DNA of 64,000 bases from positions 2,542,001 to 2,606,000 of the forward strand of contig NZ_AP025483.1 in assembly GCF_024347455.1 (NCBI RefSeq). Direction: 5' to 3'. The DNA comes from Vibrio echinoideorum. Lineage in GTDB: Bacteria; Pseudomonadota; Gammaproteobacteria; Enterobacterales; Vibrionaceae. Positions 18,306 to 25,622 of the stretch are shown in pieces; within the stretch, counting starts at the first letter, position 1; each line of letters starts with the position of its first letter. The notes under the pieces are model-generated. The model saw nothing but the letters and a program-made list of their open reading frames with translations, did not search any database and was not told where the DNA came from. A program made the position numbers and the translations under genes.

Positions 18306-19612
18306 TATTCCACCTCCAAGATCATTGCTGCACCTAAGCCACCAGCTGCACAAGCTGTATTCAGTGCTAAGCCGCCGCCACGACGTTTCAGTTCACGTAG
18401 TGTTTGGGTCATCATGCGTGCACCAGTCGCTGCAAACGGATGTCCGTAGGCAATTGAACTGCCGAGTACGTTGAACTTCTCCATATCAATCTCGCCAATC
18501 GCTTTTTCACGGCCAAGATTTTTCTGAGCAAATTCATCGCTTGCAAACATTTTAACGTTAGCCAGAACTTGGGCTGCAAATGCTTCGTGCATCTCGATAA
18601 GCGTTAGATCTGATAATTCTAGACCGGTATTCTTCAATACTTGAGAGGTCGCGTAAGTCGGCCCCATCAACATATCCGTTTCAACACCAATCGCTGAGAA
18701 TGCATAGCCACGAATATAGCCAAGCACTTCTAAGCCTAGCTCTTTAGCTTTACCTTCGCGCATCAACATCACCGCAGCGCCGCCATCGGTAAGAGGCGTG
18801 GCATTGGCTGCCGTTACACTGCCGTACTTTCTATCAAATGCTGGACGTAATTTAGCGTAGCCTTCAACCGTTGAGTCGTGGCGAATATTGTTGTCTTCCG
18901 CTAGATACTTTTTATAAGGTGCCGGGAATGCCGTCATCACTTCATCTTTGATTTTCCCCTCTTTCCAAGCTTTAGAAGCCAGAGAGTGAGACCGATGAGC
19001 GAGCGCATCTTGTTCTAGACGAGTGATACCATGAGTTTTTGCCATCTGCTCTGCGGTTTGACCCATTGAAAGGCCTGTAGAATATTCAGCAACAGCAGGT
19101 GGCACAGGCATAAGATCTTTAACGGACAACGTTTTTAATATCTTGAGCTTTTGGCCCAACGTTTTCGTTTTACTCAATGCCAATAAATTTGCAGCCAATT
19201 TTTTGGAAACACCGATAGGCAATACAGAAGAAGAATCCGCCCCACCAGCAATACCAACATCAATCGTGCCAGCCATAATACTCTCGGCCACGTTAACCGC
19301 GGCTTGAAAGCTAGTTGCACAAGCTCGTGTCACGCTGTACGCATCGGTATTAATATCCATACCAGTACCAAGCACAATTTCACGTGCAATGTTTGGCGCT
19401 TCTGGCATCTGTACTACTTGACCGAACACGACTTGTTCAATAAGAGCAGGATCGATATCTGTTCGCGCAAGCATTTCACTCACGACCATTTTGCCTAGGT
19501 CAACCGCAGGCACTTGACTAAATTCAGTGCTCTGACGAGCGAATGGGGTTCGTAATCCAGCGACAACGGCAACACGTTCTCCAGAACGAGTTTTGACTTC
19601 CTGTTTGCCCAT
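18305..19612 (-). CDS. fadI: 3-ketoacyl-CoA thiolase FadI
   Basis: The thiolytic last step of beta-oxidation, 435 residues, forming the complex with FadJ. The acylated cysteine is Cys98 in [11 protein letters not shown]. The C-terminal [16 protein letters not shown] motif holds the catalytic histidine, and [12 protein letters not shown] holds the second cysteine. It is first in the fadIJ operon. The promoter upstream (TTGATT-16-TACAAT, 19649-19676) is overlapped by FadR-like and PsrA-like boxes. Confidence 0.95.
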   Translation of the reverse strand: MGKQEVKTRSGERVAVVAGLRTPFARQSTEFSQVPAVDLGKMVVSEMLARTDIDPALIEQVVFGQVVQMPEAPNIAREIVLGTGMDINTDAYSVTRACATSFQAAVNVAESIMAGTIDVGIAGGADSSSVLPIGVSKKLAANLLALSKTKTLGQKLKILKTLSVKDLMPVPPAVAEYSTGLSMGQTAEQMAKTHGITRLEQDALAHRSHSLASKAWKEGKIKDEVMTAFPAPYKKYLAEDNNIRHDSTVEGYAKLRPAFDRKYGSVTAANATPLTDGGAAVMLMREGKAKELGLEVLGYIRGYAFSAIGVETDMLMGPTYATSQVLKNTGLELSDLTLIEMHEAFAAQVLANVKMFASDEFAQKNLGREKAIGEIDMEKFNVLGSSIAYGHPFAATGARMMTQTLRELKRRGGGLALNTACAAGGLGAAMILEVE

Positions 19613-19630
19613 GGTTTCTCCTTAATGTTA

Positions 19631-19645
19631 AGAGGTCTGACCTGA
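19631..19645 (-). promoter_or_regulatory. FadR-like operator at fadI
   Basis: AGAGGTCTGACCTGA contains the GGTC-N-GACC core of the FadR consensus. It lies immediately downstream of the predicted -10 box, over the expected start point, which suits repression relieved by long-chain acyl-CoA. Confidence 0.65.
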
Positions 19646-19648
19646 AGC

Positions 19649-19676
19649 ATTGTAAAGAAGTTGTTAATAAAATCAA
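19649..19676 (-). promoter_or_regulatory. fadI promoter with PsrA-like box
   Basis: On the minus strand TTGATT and TACAAT are 16 bases apart. The -35 region overlaps CAAAC-GAGC-GTTTA (19674-19687), a nine-of-ten match to the CAAAC-N4-GTTTG pattern of the TetR-family regulator PsrA. The rest of 19696-19832 shows no gene. Confidence 0.5.
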
Positions 19677-19832
19677 ACGAGCGTTTAAATAAACGTGATA
19701 CGAGTATCTCACTGTTTGAAAATTTAACTGCACCTTCAGGCGAACCTTTTGGGGGGAAAGGTTGTCCTAAGAGACTAAACTATTATGAGTAGGCGCTGTT
19801 ATTGCAGTGTGTGAGGATTGTTTTCTTGAGGC

Positions 19833-19860
19833 AAAAAAAAACCACACAAAGCTGTGTGGT
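19833..19860 (-). terminator. terminator of the candidate small RNA
   Basis: ACCACAC and GTGTGGT pair around a short loop (the ACA/TGT bases may extend the stem) and nine T residues follow on the minus strand. No protein gene ends here, since fadI starts 220 bases further downstream. Confidence 0.88.
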
Positions 19861-19995
19861 CGGAATGTATATAAAGCAATTAACTTAACGCCAATTGAAA
19901 TAATCAGTTTCCTGATTAGGAGAAAGTAAAGTCAGCCTTCAAAAGGAAGTGTCGTCTTGCTCAACATGCTAGCCACGAATGACTAACTAGACGAC
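19833..19995 (-). ncRNA. candidate FnrS-like small RNA
   Basis: A transcript of about 163 nucleotides is predicted, and no open frame explains it. From the proposed first base (19995) the sequence folds as a 5' hairpin GTCGTCT/AGACGAC (19951-19995), then ACTTCCTTTTGAAGG (19936-19950), then TAATCAG-GAAA-CTGATTA (19901-19918), and ends in an ACCACAC/GTGTGGT hairpin with nine T residues. A TATAGT box and an FNR-like site precede it. The tract ACTTCC-TTTT-GAA resembles the single-stranded pairing region of E. coli FnrS, which also follows a 5' stem and is FNR-driven. It lies upstream of fadI and is divergent from the ECF sigma gene. Homology to FnrS is a hypothesis. Confidence 0.7.
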
Positions 19996-20002
19996 AAGGT
20001 GT

Positions 20003-20043
20003 ACTATAGCTTGTTCGAAGCCTTAGATTTTGAAGTAGATCAA
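20003..20043 (-). promoter_or_regulatory. sRNA promoter with FNR-like box at -41.5
   Basis: TATAGT (20003-20008) has no good -35 hexamer at the usual distance. Instead, TTGAT-CTAC-TTCAA (20030-20043, minus strand) matches the FNR consensus TTGAT-N4-ATCAA at nine of ten bases. Its centre is 41.5 bases from the G at 19995, the standard class II activator position. Confidence 0.6.
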
Positions 20044-20060
20044 TTTTCATTGTGATTTTA

Positions 20061-20077
20061 CGATTTCCTGCAAATCG
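20061..20077. promoter_or_regulatory. inverted repeat upstream of the ECF sigma gene
   Basis: CGATTT-CCTGC-AAATCG is a perfect repeat in the divergent region between the small RNA and the sigma factor gene. It is a possible operator for either, with no recognised regulator. Confidence 0.35.
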
Positions 20078-20161
20078 GTAGCTCTAAAAACGAAACACAA
20101 TATAAAAACAAAGCACAACGTATAGAAGACAGCTATACACAGAGCAATTATGGAGGCTCGT

Positions 20162-20725
20162 GTGTCGATAATAAAAATGTTTGGAAAGAAAACTGCCAAG
20201 CGTCCGGTCAACTCTGATATGGACAAACAAAGAAAATACGAAGCACTCGTGCGTGCTTATCATCGTGACCTCTTTCGCTACGCTTATTGGTTATGCAAAG
20301 ACAAAACCATTGCCGAAGACTTAGTGCAAGAAACTTGCCTTCGTGCATGGAAGTCATTAGATAGCCTTCAAGATGAAAAAGCCGCTAAGTCTTGGCTTAT
20401 TACTATCTTGAGGCGCGAGAACGCACGTCGCTTTGAACGCAAACAGTTTGATCTGGTTGATATCGACGATCATGGTAATGATGCTAGTGTCAGTGATGAC
20501 CCGCACCATCAACATTTGTGGTTGCAAGCTCAGATCATGAAACTTGAAGTCGATTACCGTGAACCACTCTTCCTACAAGTCATTGGTGGATTTAGTGGTG
20601 AAGAGATTGCGGATATCCTCAATCTCAACAAAAACACAGTAATGACACGTTTATTCAGAGCTCGAAATCAGTTGAAAGAGATGCTGGATACAGAAGAGGC
20701 AGAGAGGGGGCAACATAATGGATGA
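20162..20725 (+). CDS. ECF-type RNA polymerase sigma factor
   Basis: A sigma-70 family group IV factor of 187 residues. Region 2 is seen in RDLFRYAYWLCKDKTIAEDLVQETCLRAW and region 4 in GFSGEEIADILNLNKNTVMTRLFRARNQLKE (helix-turn-helix). The start is set at the GTG at 20162 because a perfect GGAGG lies five bases upstream, and the ATG at 20150 would overlap that site. The stop overlaps the next gene by eight bases, so the two are translationally coupled, as for sigma/anti-sigma pairs. It sits between fadIJ and two fadL genes, hinting at a link to lipid or envelope signals. The signal and regulon are not known to me. Confidence 0.85.
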   Translation: MSIIKMFGKKTAKRPVNSDMDKQRKYEALVRAYHRDLFRYAYWLCKDKTIAEDLVQETCLRAWKSLDSLQDEKAAKSWLITILRRENARRFERKQFDLVDIDDHGNDASVSDDPHHQHLWLQAQIMKLEVDYREPLFLQVIGGFSGEEIADILNLNKNTVMTRLFRARNQLKEMLDTEEAERGQHNG

Positions 20726-21446
20726 TTTAGAATTTCGTCGTCGTGTTTTGTCGGAACCTAAACAACGAACACCAGATATTATCGATGCTGTAGCAAGCAG
20801 TGAAGCCAATAGTCACTTCTTAGACGATGTACTATCGCTTGATAAGCAGATCCATTCAGCAATGAATGTTGATGTGCCAGACGATCTTGCTGATCGCATT
20901 CTATTCAATCAAACATCGAGCGAAGAAAGTAAAGTCGTAAGACCTACTTTTGCTCGACGAGCAATGGCGATGGCTGCTTCAGTTGCGTTCGTTGCAGGCT
21001 TATTGGTTGGACAGGTTAATTGGGGAAACGCACTGGTTGCTCCAGCTCAAGCAAGTTTGGTCGATACCGCGATGAAACATGTTGTTGATGAGAAAAGTTT
21101 TGTTAGTTCAATCGACGAACAAGTGACATCACAACAGATCAACGCAAAAATGAATCCATTTGCTTACCAGTTTGATGAAGCCTTCCCTTATCATGTGTAT
21201 TACCTAAACCATTGCGGTTTTGGTAAGTCCAACGCAATGCACATGGTTTTCCAAGGTGAAAAAGGCAAAGTAACGCTATTTTTAACTGGGATTCCGACAG
21301 ACAAACCTGTCGACTTTGACGAAGAAGGCATGTCTGGTTCGGTAACACCAATCGATAACAGCAGCCTGATCCTTGTAGGTGAAGATGGCGAGGACGTTTC
21401 TAAGATCGCCGAAAAGCTAACCAAAATGATCAAACCGATGAGCTAA
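20718..21446 (+). CDS. DUF3379 membrane protein, probable anti-sigma factor
   Basis: A protein of 242 residues with a cytoplasmic N-terminal part (MDDLEFRRRVLSEPKQR...; about 1-75), one transmembrane segment (RRAMAMAASVAFVAGLLVG, about 76-95) and a periplasmic domain with a single cysteine (NHCGFGKS). It matches my memory of the DUF3379 family, always next to this sigma factor in vibrios and Shewanella. Topology and overlap with the sigma gene suggest an anti-sigma factor. No zinc-binding HxxxCxxC motif is visible, so it would not be of the ZAS type. It ends at a terminator. Confidence 0.75.
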   Translation: MDDLEFRRRVLSEPKQRTPDIIDAVASSEANSHFLDDVLSLDKQIHSAMNVDVPDDLADRILFNQTSSEESKVVRPTFARRAMAMAASVAFVAGLLVGQVNWGNALVAPAQASLVDTAMKHVVDEKSFVSSIDEQVTSQQINAKMNPFAYQFDEAFPYHVYYLNHCGFGKSNAMHMVFQGEKGKVTLFLTGIPTDKPVDFDEEGMSGSVTPIDNSSLILVGEDGEDVSKIAEKLTKMIKPMS

Positions 21447-21470
21447 CAAGCCTCTAAAGCCCCGTAATTA

Positions 21471-21508
21471 AAGGCCCAGCAATTATACTCTTGATATTGC
21501 TAGGCTTT
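21471..21508 (+). terminator. terminator after the DUF3379 gene
   Basis: GGCC-C-AGCAAT and ATTGCT-A-GGC form a stem with a 12-base loop, followed by TTTACTT on the plus strand. It separates the sigma/anti-sigma pair from fadL. Confidence 0.6.
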
Positions 21509-21637
21509 ACTTATCAAGTTCCCATAAAATCATTCATCACACCAATACCTCTAGAGTTAAAACTCTAAAAAACAGCATTTCACACCATTTTCGTGCCAGA
21601 TAGGCGTCATTTCCATAATTTTACCCTCAAAATTTCC

Positions 21638-21652
21638 AATGGTCGGATTTGT
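21638..21652 (+). promoter_or_regulatory. FadR-like operator upstream of the first fadL
   Basis: AATGGTCGGATTTGT matches the E. coli fabA-type FadR site (ACTGATCGGACTTGT) at 12 of 15 bases. A TATACT box lies at 21659-21664, so the site would cover the promoter and repress it. This is a candidate by eye. Confidence 0.5.
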
Positions 21653-21743
21653 ATATCGTATACTTGCGAATAGGATCAGCCACCATTGAGCAATTGCTCA
21701 AATTAATCGCCCTGTAGAGGCGGATATATAAAGGAATAAATGA

Positions 21744-22997
21744 ATGACTACCAACAACACGCGTCTGTTTAAAAAGTCTCTTTTAGCAGTAACAATTACA
21801 CTGGCGTCTTCGCAAGCGATGGCAGCAGGTTTCCAACTTAACGCACAATCAGCAACCGGCCTTGGTCGTGCTTTCGCTGGTGACGCAGTAATCGCAGATA
21901 ACGCATCAGTAATGGCACGTAACCCTGCAGCAATGGCACTGTTTGACAAAACTGAGTTATCTCTTGGTTTTGAAACAATCACTACAGACATTAAAGTATC
22001 TGATGCAACTTACACTTCAGCAATGAATCCAGTAGGTACCCCAACATCATCAAACTACGATGACGCTGGCGGCACATCAGTTGCACCTAACATCCACCTT
22101 ATCGTTCCTGTAAACGAGAAGTTCGCTTGGGGTGTAAACGCATACTCTAATTTCGGTACATCTACAGACTTTGGTAACGATTTTTCTGCTTCAGAATTTG
22201 GTGGCGAAACCGATATCATGAGCCTTAATTTCGGTCTTGCTGGTTCATACCGCTTGAATGACCAATGGAGCTTTGGTGCTGGTCTTGATCTAATTTACGG
22301 TAAAGGTACGTTAAAACGAACAACAAGTACCTCAGTTACTCCTGGCGGTAATTCACCTCTTGATGGTCGCAGCCTTGTTGATATCGATGGTGCAGATGGT
22401 TGGGGCGTTGGCTTCAATGTAGGCACAGTTTACGAACTAGACGAAAACAACCGCTTTGGTTTATCTTACCGTTATAGCCCTGAGATCACAGCTAAAGATG
22501 ACAAAGGGCAGGAGATCACTCTTCCTCTGCCAGATATGGCTGAATTCTCTGGTTACCACAAACTTAAAGATACCAAGTTTGCAGTACACTACTCTCTACA
22601 GTGGGTAGGTTGGAAAGCATTTGACAAGATCGATTTTGGCGGTTCAGCAAATGCACTACCTGACGCTCCGTACGAGTGGAAAAACGCTGGTCATATCTCC
22701 GTTGGTACTACTTACTACTTGAACAACGATTGGGATCTACGTGCTGGTTATATGTACGACATCGCAGCTCAGGACGACCTAAAATCAGTTTCTGTTCCAG
22801 ACTCAGACCGCCAATGGTTCTCTGCAGGTTTCACATACCACATTGATACAGCTTCTAACGTAGATTTCGGCTTCACTTACCTATTAGGTGAAGACGTTAA
22901 AAACGTAAGTGAAAGCTCTCCTCTTGGTACATCAATCTCTGCAACAACTCGTGCAGATGCAATCCTACTAGGTCTGCAGTACAGCCGTAGCTTCTAA
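21744..22997 (+). CDS. fadL: long-chain fatty acid outer-membrane porin, FadL family (copy 1)
   Basis: A 14-strand outer-membrane barrel of the FadL/TodX family, 417 residues, taking up hydrophobic substrates. The signal peptide ends near AMAAG (about residues 1-28). The mature start GFQLNAQSATGLGRAFAGDA forms the N-terminal plug, and the NPA motif (MARNPAAM) is present. Alternating strands run to the C-terminal phenylalanine (LQYSRSF), the outer-membrane sorting signal. It is followed by a terminator and a second, similar gene. Confidence 0.9.
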   Translation: MTTNNTRLFKKSLLAVTITLASSQAMAAGFQLNAQSATGLGRAFAGDAVIADNASVMARNPAAMALFDKTELSLGFETITTDIKVSDATYTSAMNPVGTPTSSNYDDAGGTSVAPNIHLIVPVNEKFAWGVNAYSNFGTSTDFGNDFSASEFGGETDIMSLNFGLAGSYRLNDQWSFGAGLDLIYGKGTLKRTTSTSVTPGGNSPLDGRSLVDIDGADGWGVGFNVGTVYELDENNRFGLSYRYSPEITAKDDKGQEITLPLPDMAEFSGYHKLKDTKFAVHYSLQWVGWKAFDKIDFGGSANALPDAPYEWKNAGHISVGTTYYLNNDWDLRAGYMYDIAAQDDLKSVSVPDSDRQWFSAGFTYHIDTASNVDFGFTYLLGEDVKNVSESSPLGTSISATTRADAILLGLQYSRSF

Positions 22998-23021
22998 TAT
23001 AAGCTTCAGTTAGAAAAATTT

Positions 23022-23046
23022 AAGGGTCGCATTGCGGCCCTTTTCT
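23022..23046 (+). terminator. terminator after fadL copy 1
   Basis: AAGGG-T-CGCA and TGCG-G-CCCTT form a short GC-rich stem followed by TTCTTT on the plus strand. Confidence 0.75.
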
Positions 23047-23081
23047 TTGCCCAAAATTAATCAAAACTAAACATTTAGGCT

Positions 23082-23124
23082 TACAGGTGTACTCCACAGA
23101 GGTCATATGACGCTACAGGTGTAC
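23082..23124 (+). promoter_or_regulatory. paired direct repeats flanking a palindrome upstream of fadL copy 2
   Basis: TACAGGTGTAC occurs at 23082-23092 and again at 23114-23124, 32 bases apart (about three helical turns). The perfect palindrome GTCATATGAC (23102-23111) lies between them. The arrangement looks like a regulator binding region about 170 bases before the second fadL. No known consensus was matched. Confidence 0.4.
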
Positions 23125-23292
23125 GCTCAAATTCCGCAACATGCCCGAAACATTCAGTTCATCTATCTAGAAAATGGACATATTTAATAATTAAATCGCT
23201 AAAACACTGTTTTATTCGAATTTCATTTTTAAAGTAATGACTCTAAAAGTAGAATCACGCCACTAAATACTTATGATTCAGCGAACATAATA

Positions 23293-24615
23293 ATGAAAAT
23301 GAATAAGACTCTTCTATCTGCTGCAGTGGCAGTTGGACTACTTTCGACTTCTACCGCGACTCACGCGGCAGGTTTTCAACTAGCAGAATACTCAGCAACA
23401 GGCCTAGGTCGTGCGTACGCTGGTGAAGCAGCAATGGCAGACGGTGCTGATGCTCAATGGCGTAACCCTGCAATGCTGACTTACCTAGAAGGTACTCAAG
23501 TTTCTATTGGTGGTATCTACGTCAACCCTAACATTGATGTAAAAGGCGAAGTAAACCACGCTCACCCTGCAATAGGTACAAGCCAAGCGTCTTCAAATGA
23601 TTTCGCAGATGACGCTATTATCCCTAACCTTTACATTTCTCACCGTTACAACGAAAAATTCGCTATTGGTTTTGCGTTTGGTACGAACTACGGCATGGAA
23701 ACCAATTTAGGTGACGACTTCAACGCATCTCATTTCGGTAACGAAGCAAGCGTAATCACTAAAGAAGCTAACCTAAACTTTGCTTACCAAATTGTTGAGC
23801 AAGTTAGCATTGGTGGTGGCATTCGTTACGTTATGGGTGAAGGTAGCTTTGGCGCGACAGCACCAGCAAAAAACGCAGTCGCACTAGACTCAAATAAAAT
23901 GCCAATCTCCGTTCCTGCTGGTACTACATTGAAATATATGGAAGGCGATGATACAGCTTGGGGTTGGCAAGTAGGTACAGCGTGGCAGATCAACGAAGAC
24001 CACCGCATCGGTTTTGCCTACAAGTCTGAGGTTGAACTGAAATTAGAAGGTCACGCAGAAGGCATTGGCTTTGGCATGACACCAGGTCAACGTGACAACG
24101 GCTATATGATGTTAGCACTTCCTGCAACAGCAGAACTTGCAAGTTTCCATCAACTAACAAAAGCATTGGCAGTTCACGCTAGTTTCAACTGGACTGATTG
24201 GAGCTCTTTCGAGAAGCTTCAAGCAGAGCTGAACACATATGGCAGCCATACAGTTAAAGTTGAAAACTGGGAAGATAACTACCGCCTTGCTTTAGGTGCA
24301 ACTTACCAAGTTGACCCAAAACTAGCACTACGTACTGGTGTGGCTTACGATACTTCTGCAGTTAGCGATAAAAACCGTACTATCACTATTCCAGAAACTG
24401 ACCGCACATGGTTAAGTGTTGGTGCTGGTTACCAATGGTCTGAACAGCTTTCATTGGATGCTGGCTTTACTTACATCATTGCTAAAGATGCTCCGATCAC
24501 AGAATCTCGTGGTTACGCATCTGACGATGCAGCCGAAGCTGTTGGCGGTCAATTTATCGGCACAACGACTGGTAATGTTTGGCTAGTAGGTATCCAAGCT
24601 AACTACCGTTTCTAA
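23293..24615 (+). CDS. fadL: long-chain fatty acid outer-membrane porin, FadL family (copy 2)
   Basis: A second FadL-type barrel of 440 residues, paralogous to the preceding gene. The signal peptide ends at THAAG (about 1-26), the mature start GFQLAEYSATGLGRAYAGEA is the plug, NPAM is the NPA motif, and the C-terminus is IQANYRF. An insert with AHPAIGTSQASSNDF near residue 95 and a longer last extracellular loop distinguish it from copy 1, suggesting a different ligand preference. It has its own upstream region with unusual repeats and ends at a bidirectional terminator. Confidence 0.9.
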   Translation: MKMNKTLLSAAVAVGLLSTSTATHAAGFQLAEYSATGLGRAYAGEAAMADGADAQWRNPAMLTYLEGTQVSIGGIYVNPNIDVKGEVNHAHPAIGTSQASSNDFADDAIIPNLYISHRYNEKFAIGFAFGTNYGMETNLGDDFNASHFGNEASVITKEANLNFAYQIVEQVSIGGGIRYVMGEGSFGATAPAKNAVALDSNKMPISVPAGTTLKYMEGDDTAWGWQVGTAWQINEDHRIGFAYKSEVELKLEGHAEGIGFGMTPGQRDNGYMMLALPATAELASFHQLTKALAVHASFNWTDWSSFEKLQAELNTYGSHTVKVENWEDNYRLALGATYQVDPKLALRTGVAYDTSAVSDKNRTITIPETDRTWLSVGAGYQWSEQLSLDAGFTYIIAKDAPITESRGYASDDAAEAVGGQFIGTTTGNVWLVGIQANYRF

Positions 24616-24646
24616 TCAGTTTACTGAATCAAAGTAATAAACATTA

Positions 24647-24684
24647 AAAAGGCTCGATGTTCTTATCAACATCGAGCCTTTCTT
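24647..24684. terminator. bidirectional terminator between fadL copy 2 and mlaA
   Basis: AAAGGCTCGATGTT and AACATCGAGCCTTT form a perfect 14-pair stem with a six-base loop. T-rich tails lie on both strands, serving the two convergent genes. Confidence 0.93.
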
Positions 24685-24709
24685 TTATCTACTGTTCAAC
24701 GTATCTTTT

Positions 24710-25498
24710 TTAATACTCTTCTTCTAGATAGCCATCAATGAAATCTTCTTCTTCAAGGTCAACTTCTTCAGGTTCTATTTCGGCTTTAAAGTCACGACGT
24801 TGAATGTAGACCTCACGAGTCAGAGCATACGGATCCGGAGAGTCATCCAACAAGGCTTCTTGTGATACTAACTGAGCACGTGTCTCCATACCTTCAAATG
24901 CCCACTTACCTAAGCTAGCCCAGAAGTTCAACAGGGACAAAGGAACATACAAGCTGTCTACTTGCTCTGTCACCTCACGAGTCGTAATAGGTCCATAACC
25001 CGGAACCATGAAGTAAGGTCCATTCCCTACTCCATAATGGCCAATCGCATCAGAAAACGATTTATCATCATACTTGGTGATCCCGGCTTCACTCGCAATA
25101 TCAATCAAGCCCAAAAGACCAAATGTTGAGTTAATCCAAAAGCGGTTGAAATGATCGAGCGCTTTATTCCCATTGCCCATAAACAGGTTATTCACCATGC
25201 TTGCTGGTTCATCTAAGTTGGCTAGAAAATTGGAGATACCAGAGCGAACGGGTACGGGGGTGTAGTCAACATAAGCGAGAGAAACAGGTCGAACTAAATA
25301 AGGGTCTAAATACTCGTAGTTGATATCCCACATCGCTCGGTTGAACCCTTCGAAAGGATCATTGGGGTGGGACTCTTCGACGTATTCAGAGGTTTCGAGG
25401 TTCTCATCGCTATTACTATCTTCTGGTGCGCTAGAGCAACCCACCGTTAAGCTTGCGATAAATAATAAACTCGAGAGTCTTAAAACACTGATAGACAT
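24710..25498 (-). CDS. mlaA: outer-membrane lipoprotein MlaA (VacJ)
   Basis: A lipoprotein that removes misplaced phospholipids from the outer leaflet of the outer membrane and hands them to the MlaC/MlaFEDB system. The 262 residues start with a lipoprotein signal ending LTVGC (lipidated Cys21). The family hallmarks follow: DPFEGFNRAMWDINYEYLDPY, NFLANLDEPASMVNN, FWINSTFGLLGLIDIA and YGVGNGPYFMVPGYGP. The C-terminal tail is very acidic (EPEEVDLEEEDFIDGYLEEEY). It is monocistronic here and convergent with fadL. Confidence 0.93.
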   Translation of the reverse strand: MSISVLRLSSLLFIASLTVGCSSAPEDSNSDENLETSEYVEESHPNDPFEGFNRAMWDINYEYLDPYLVRPVSLAYVDYTPVPVRSGISNFLANLDEPASMVNNLFMGNGNKALDHFNRFWINSTFGLLGLIDIASEAGITKYDDKSFSDAIGHYGVGNGPYFMVPGYGPITTREVTEQVDSLYVPLSLLNFWASLGKWAFEGMETRAQLVSQEALLDDSPDPYALTREVYIQRRDFKAEIEPEEVDLEEEDFIDGYLEEEY

Positions 25499-25528
25499 AT
25501 CACCTTTTCCATAAGGAATTCATATAAT

Positions 25529-25552
25529 AAAAAAGGCCAGCAATCGCTGGCC
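25529..25552 (-). terminator. terminator of the ccm operon
   Basis: GGCCAGC and GCTGGCC form a perfect seven-pair stem followed by six T residues on the minus strand, about 70 bases after the ccmI stop. Confidence 0.9.
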
Positions 25553-25622
25553 TCAATTGTTTGCGTAAGTCTATACCGTTTATCGCAAAATCGGAATAGC
25601 TAACACCTATGCAAAGTGATGA

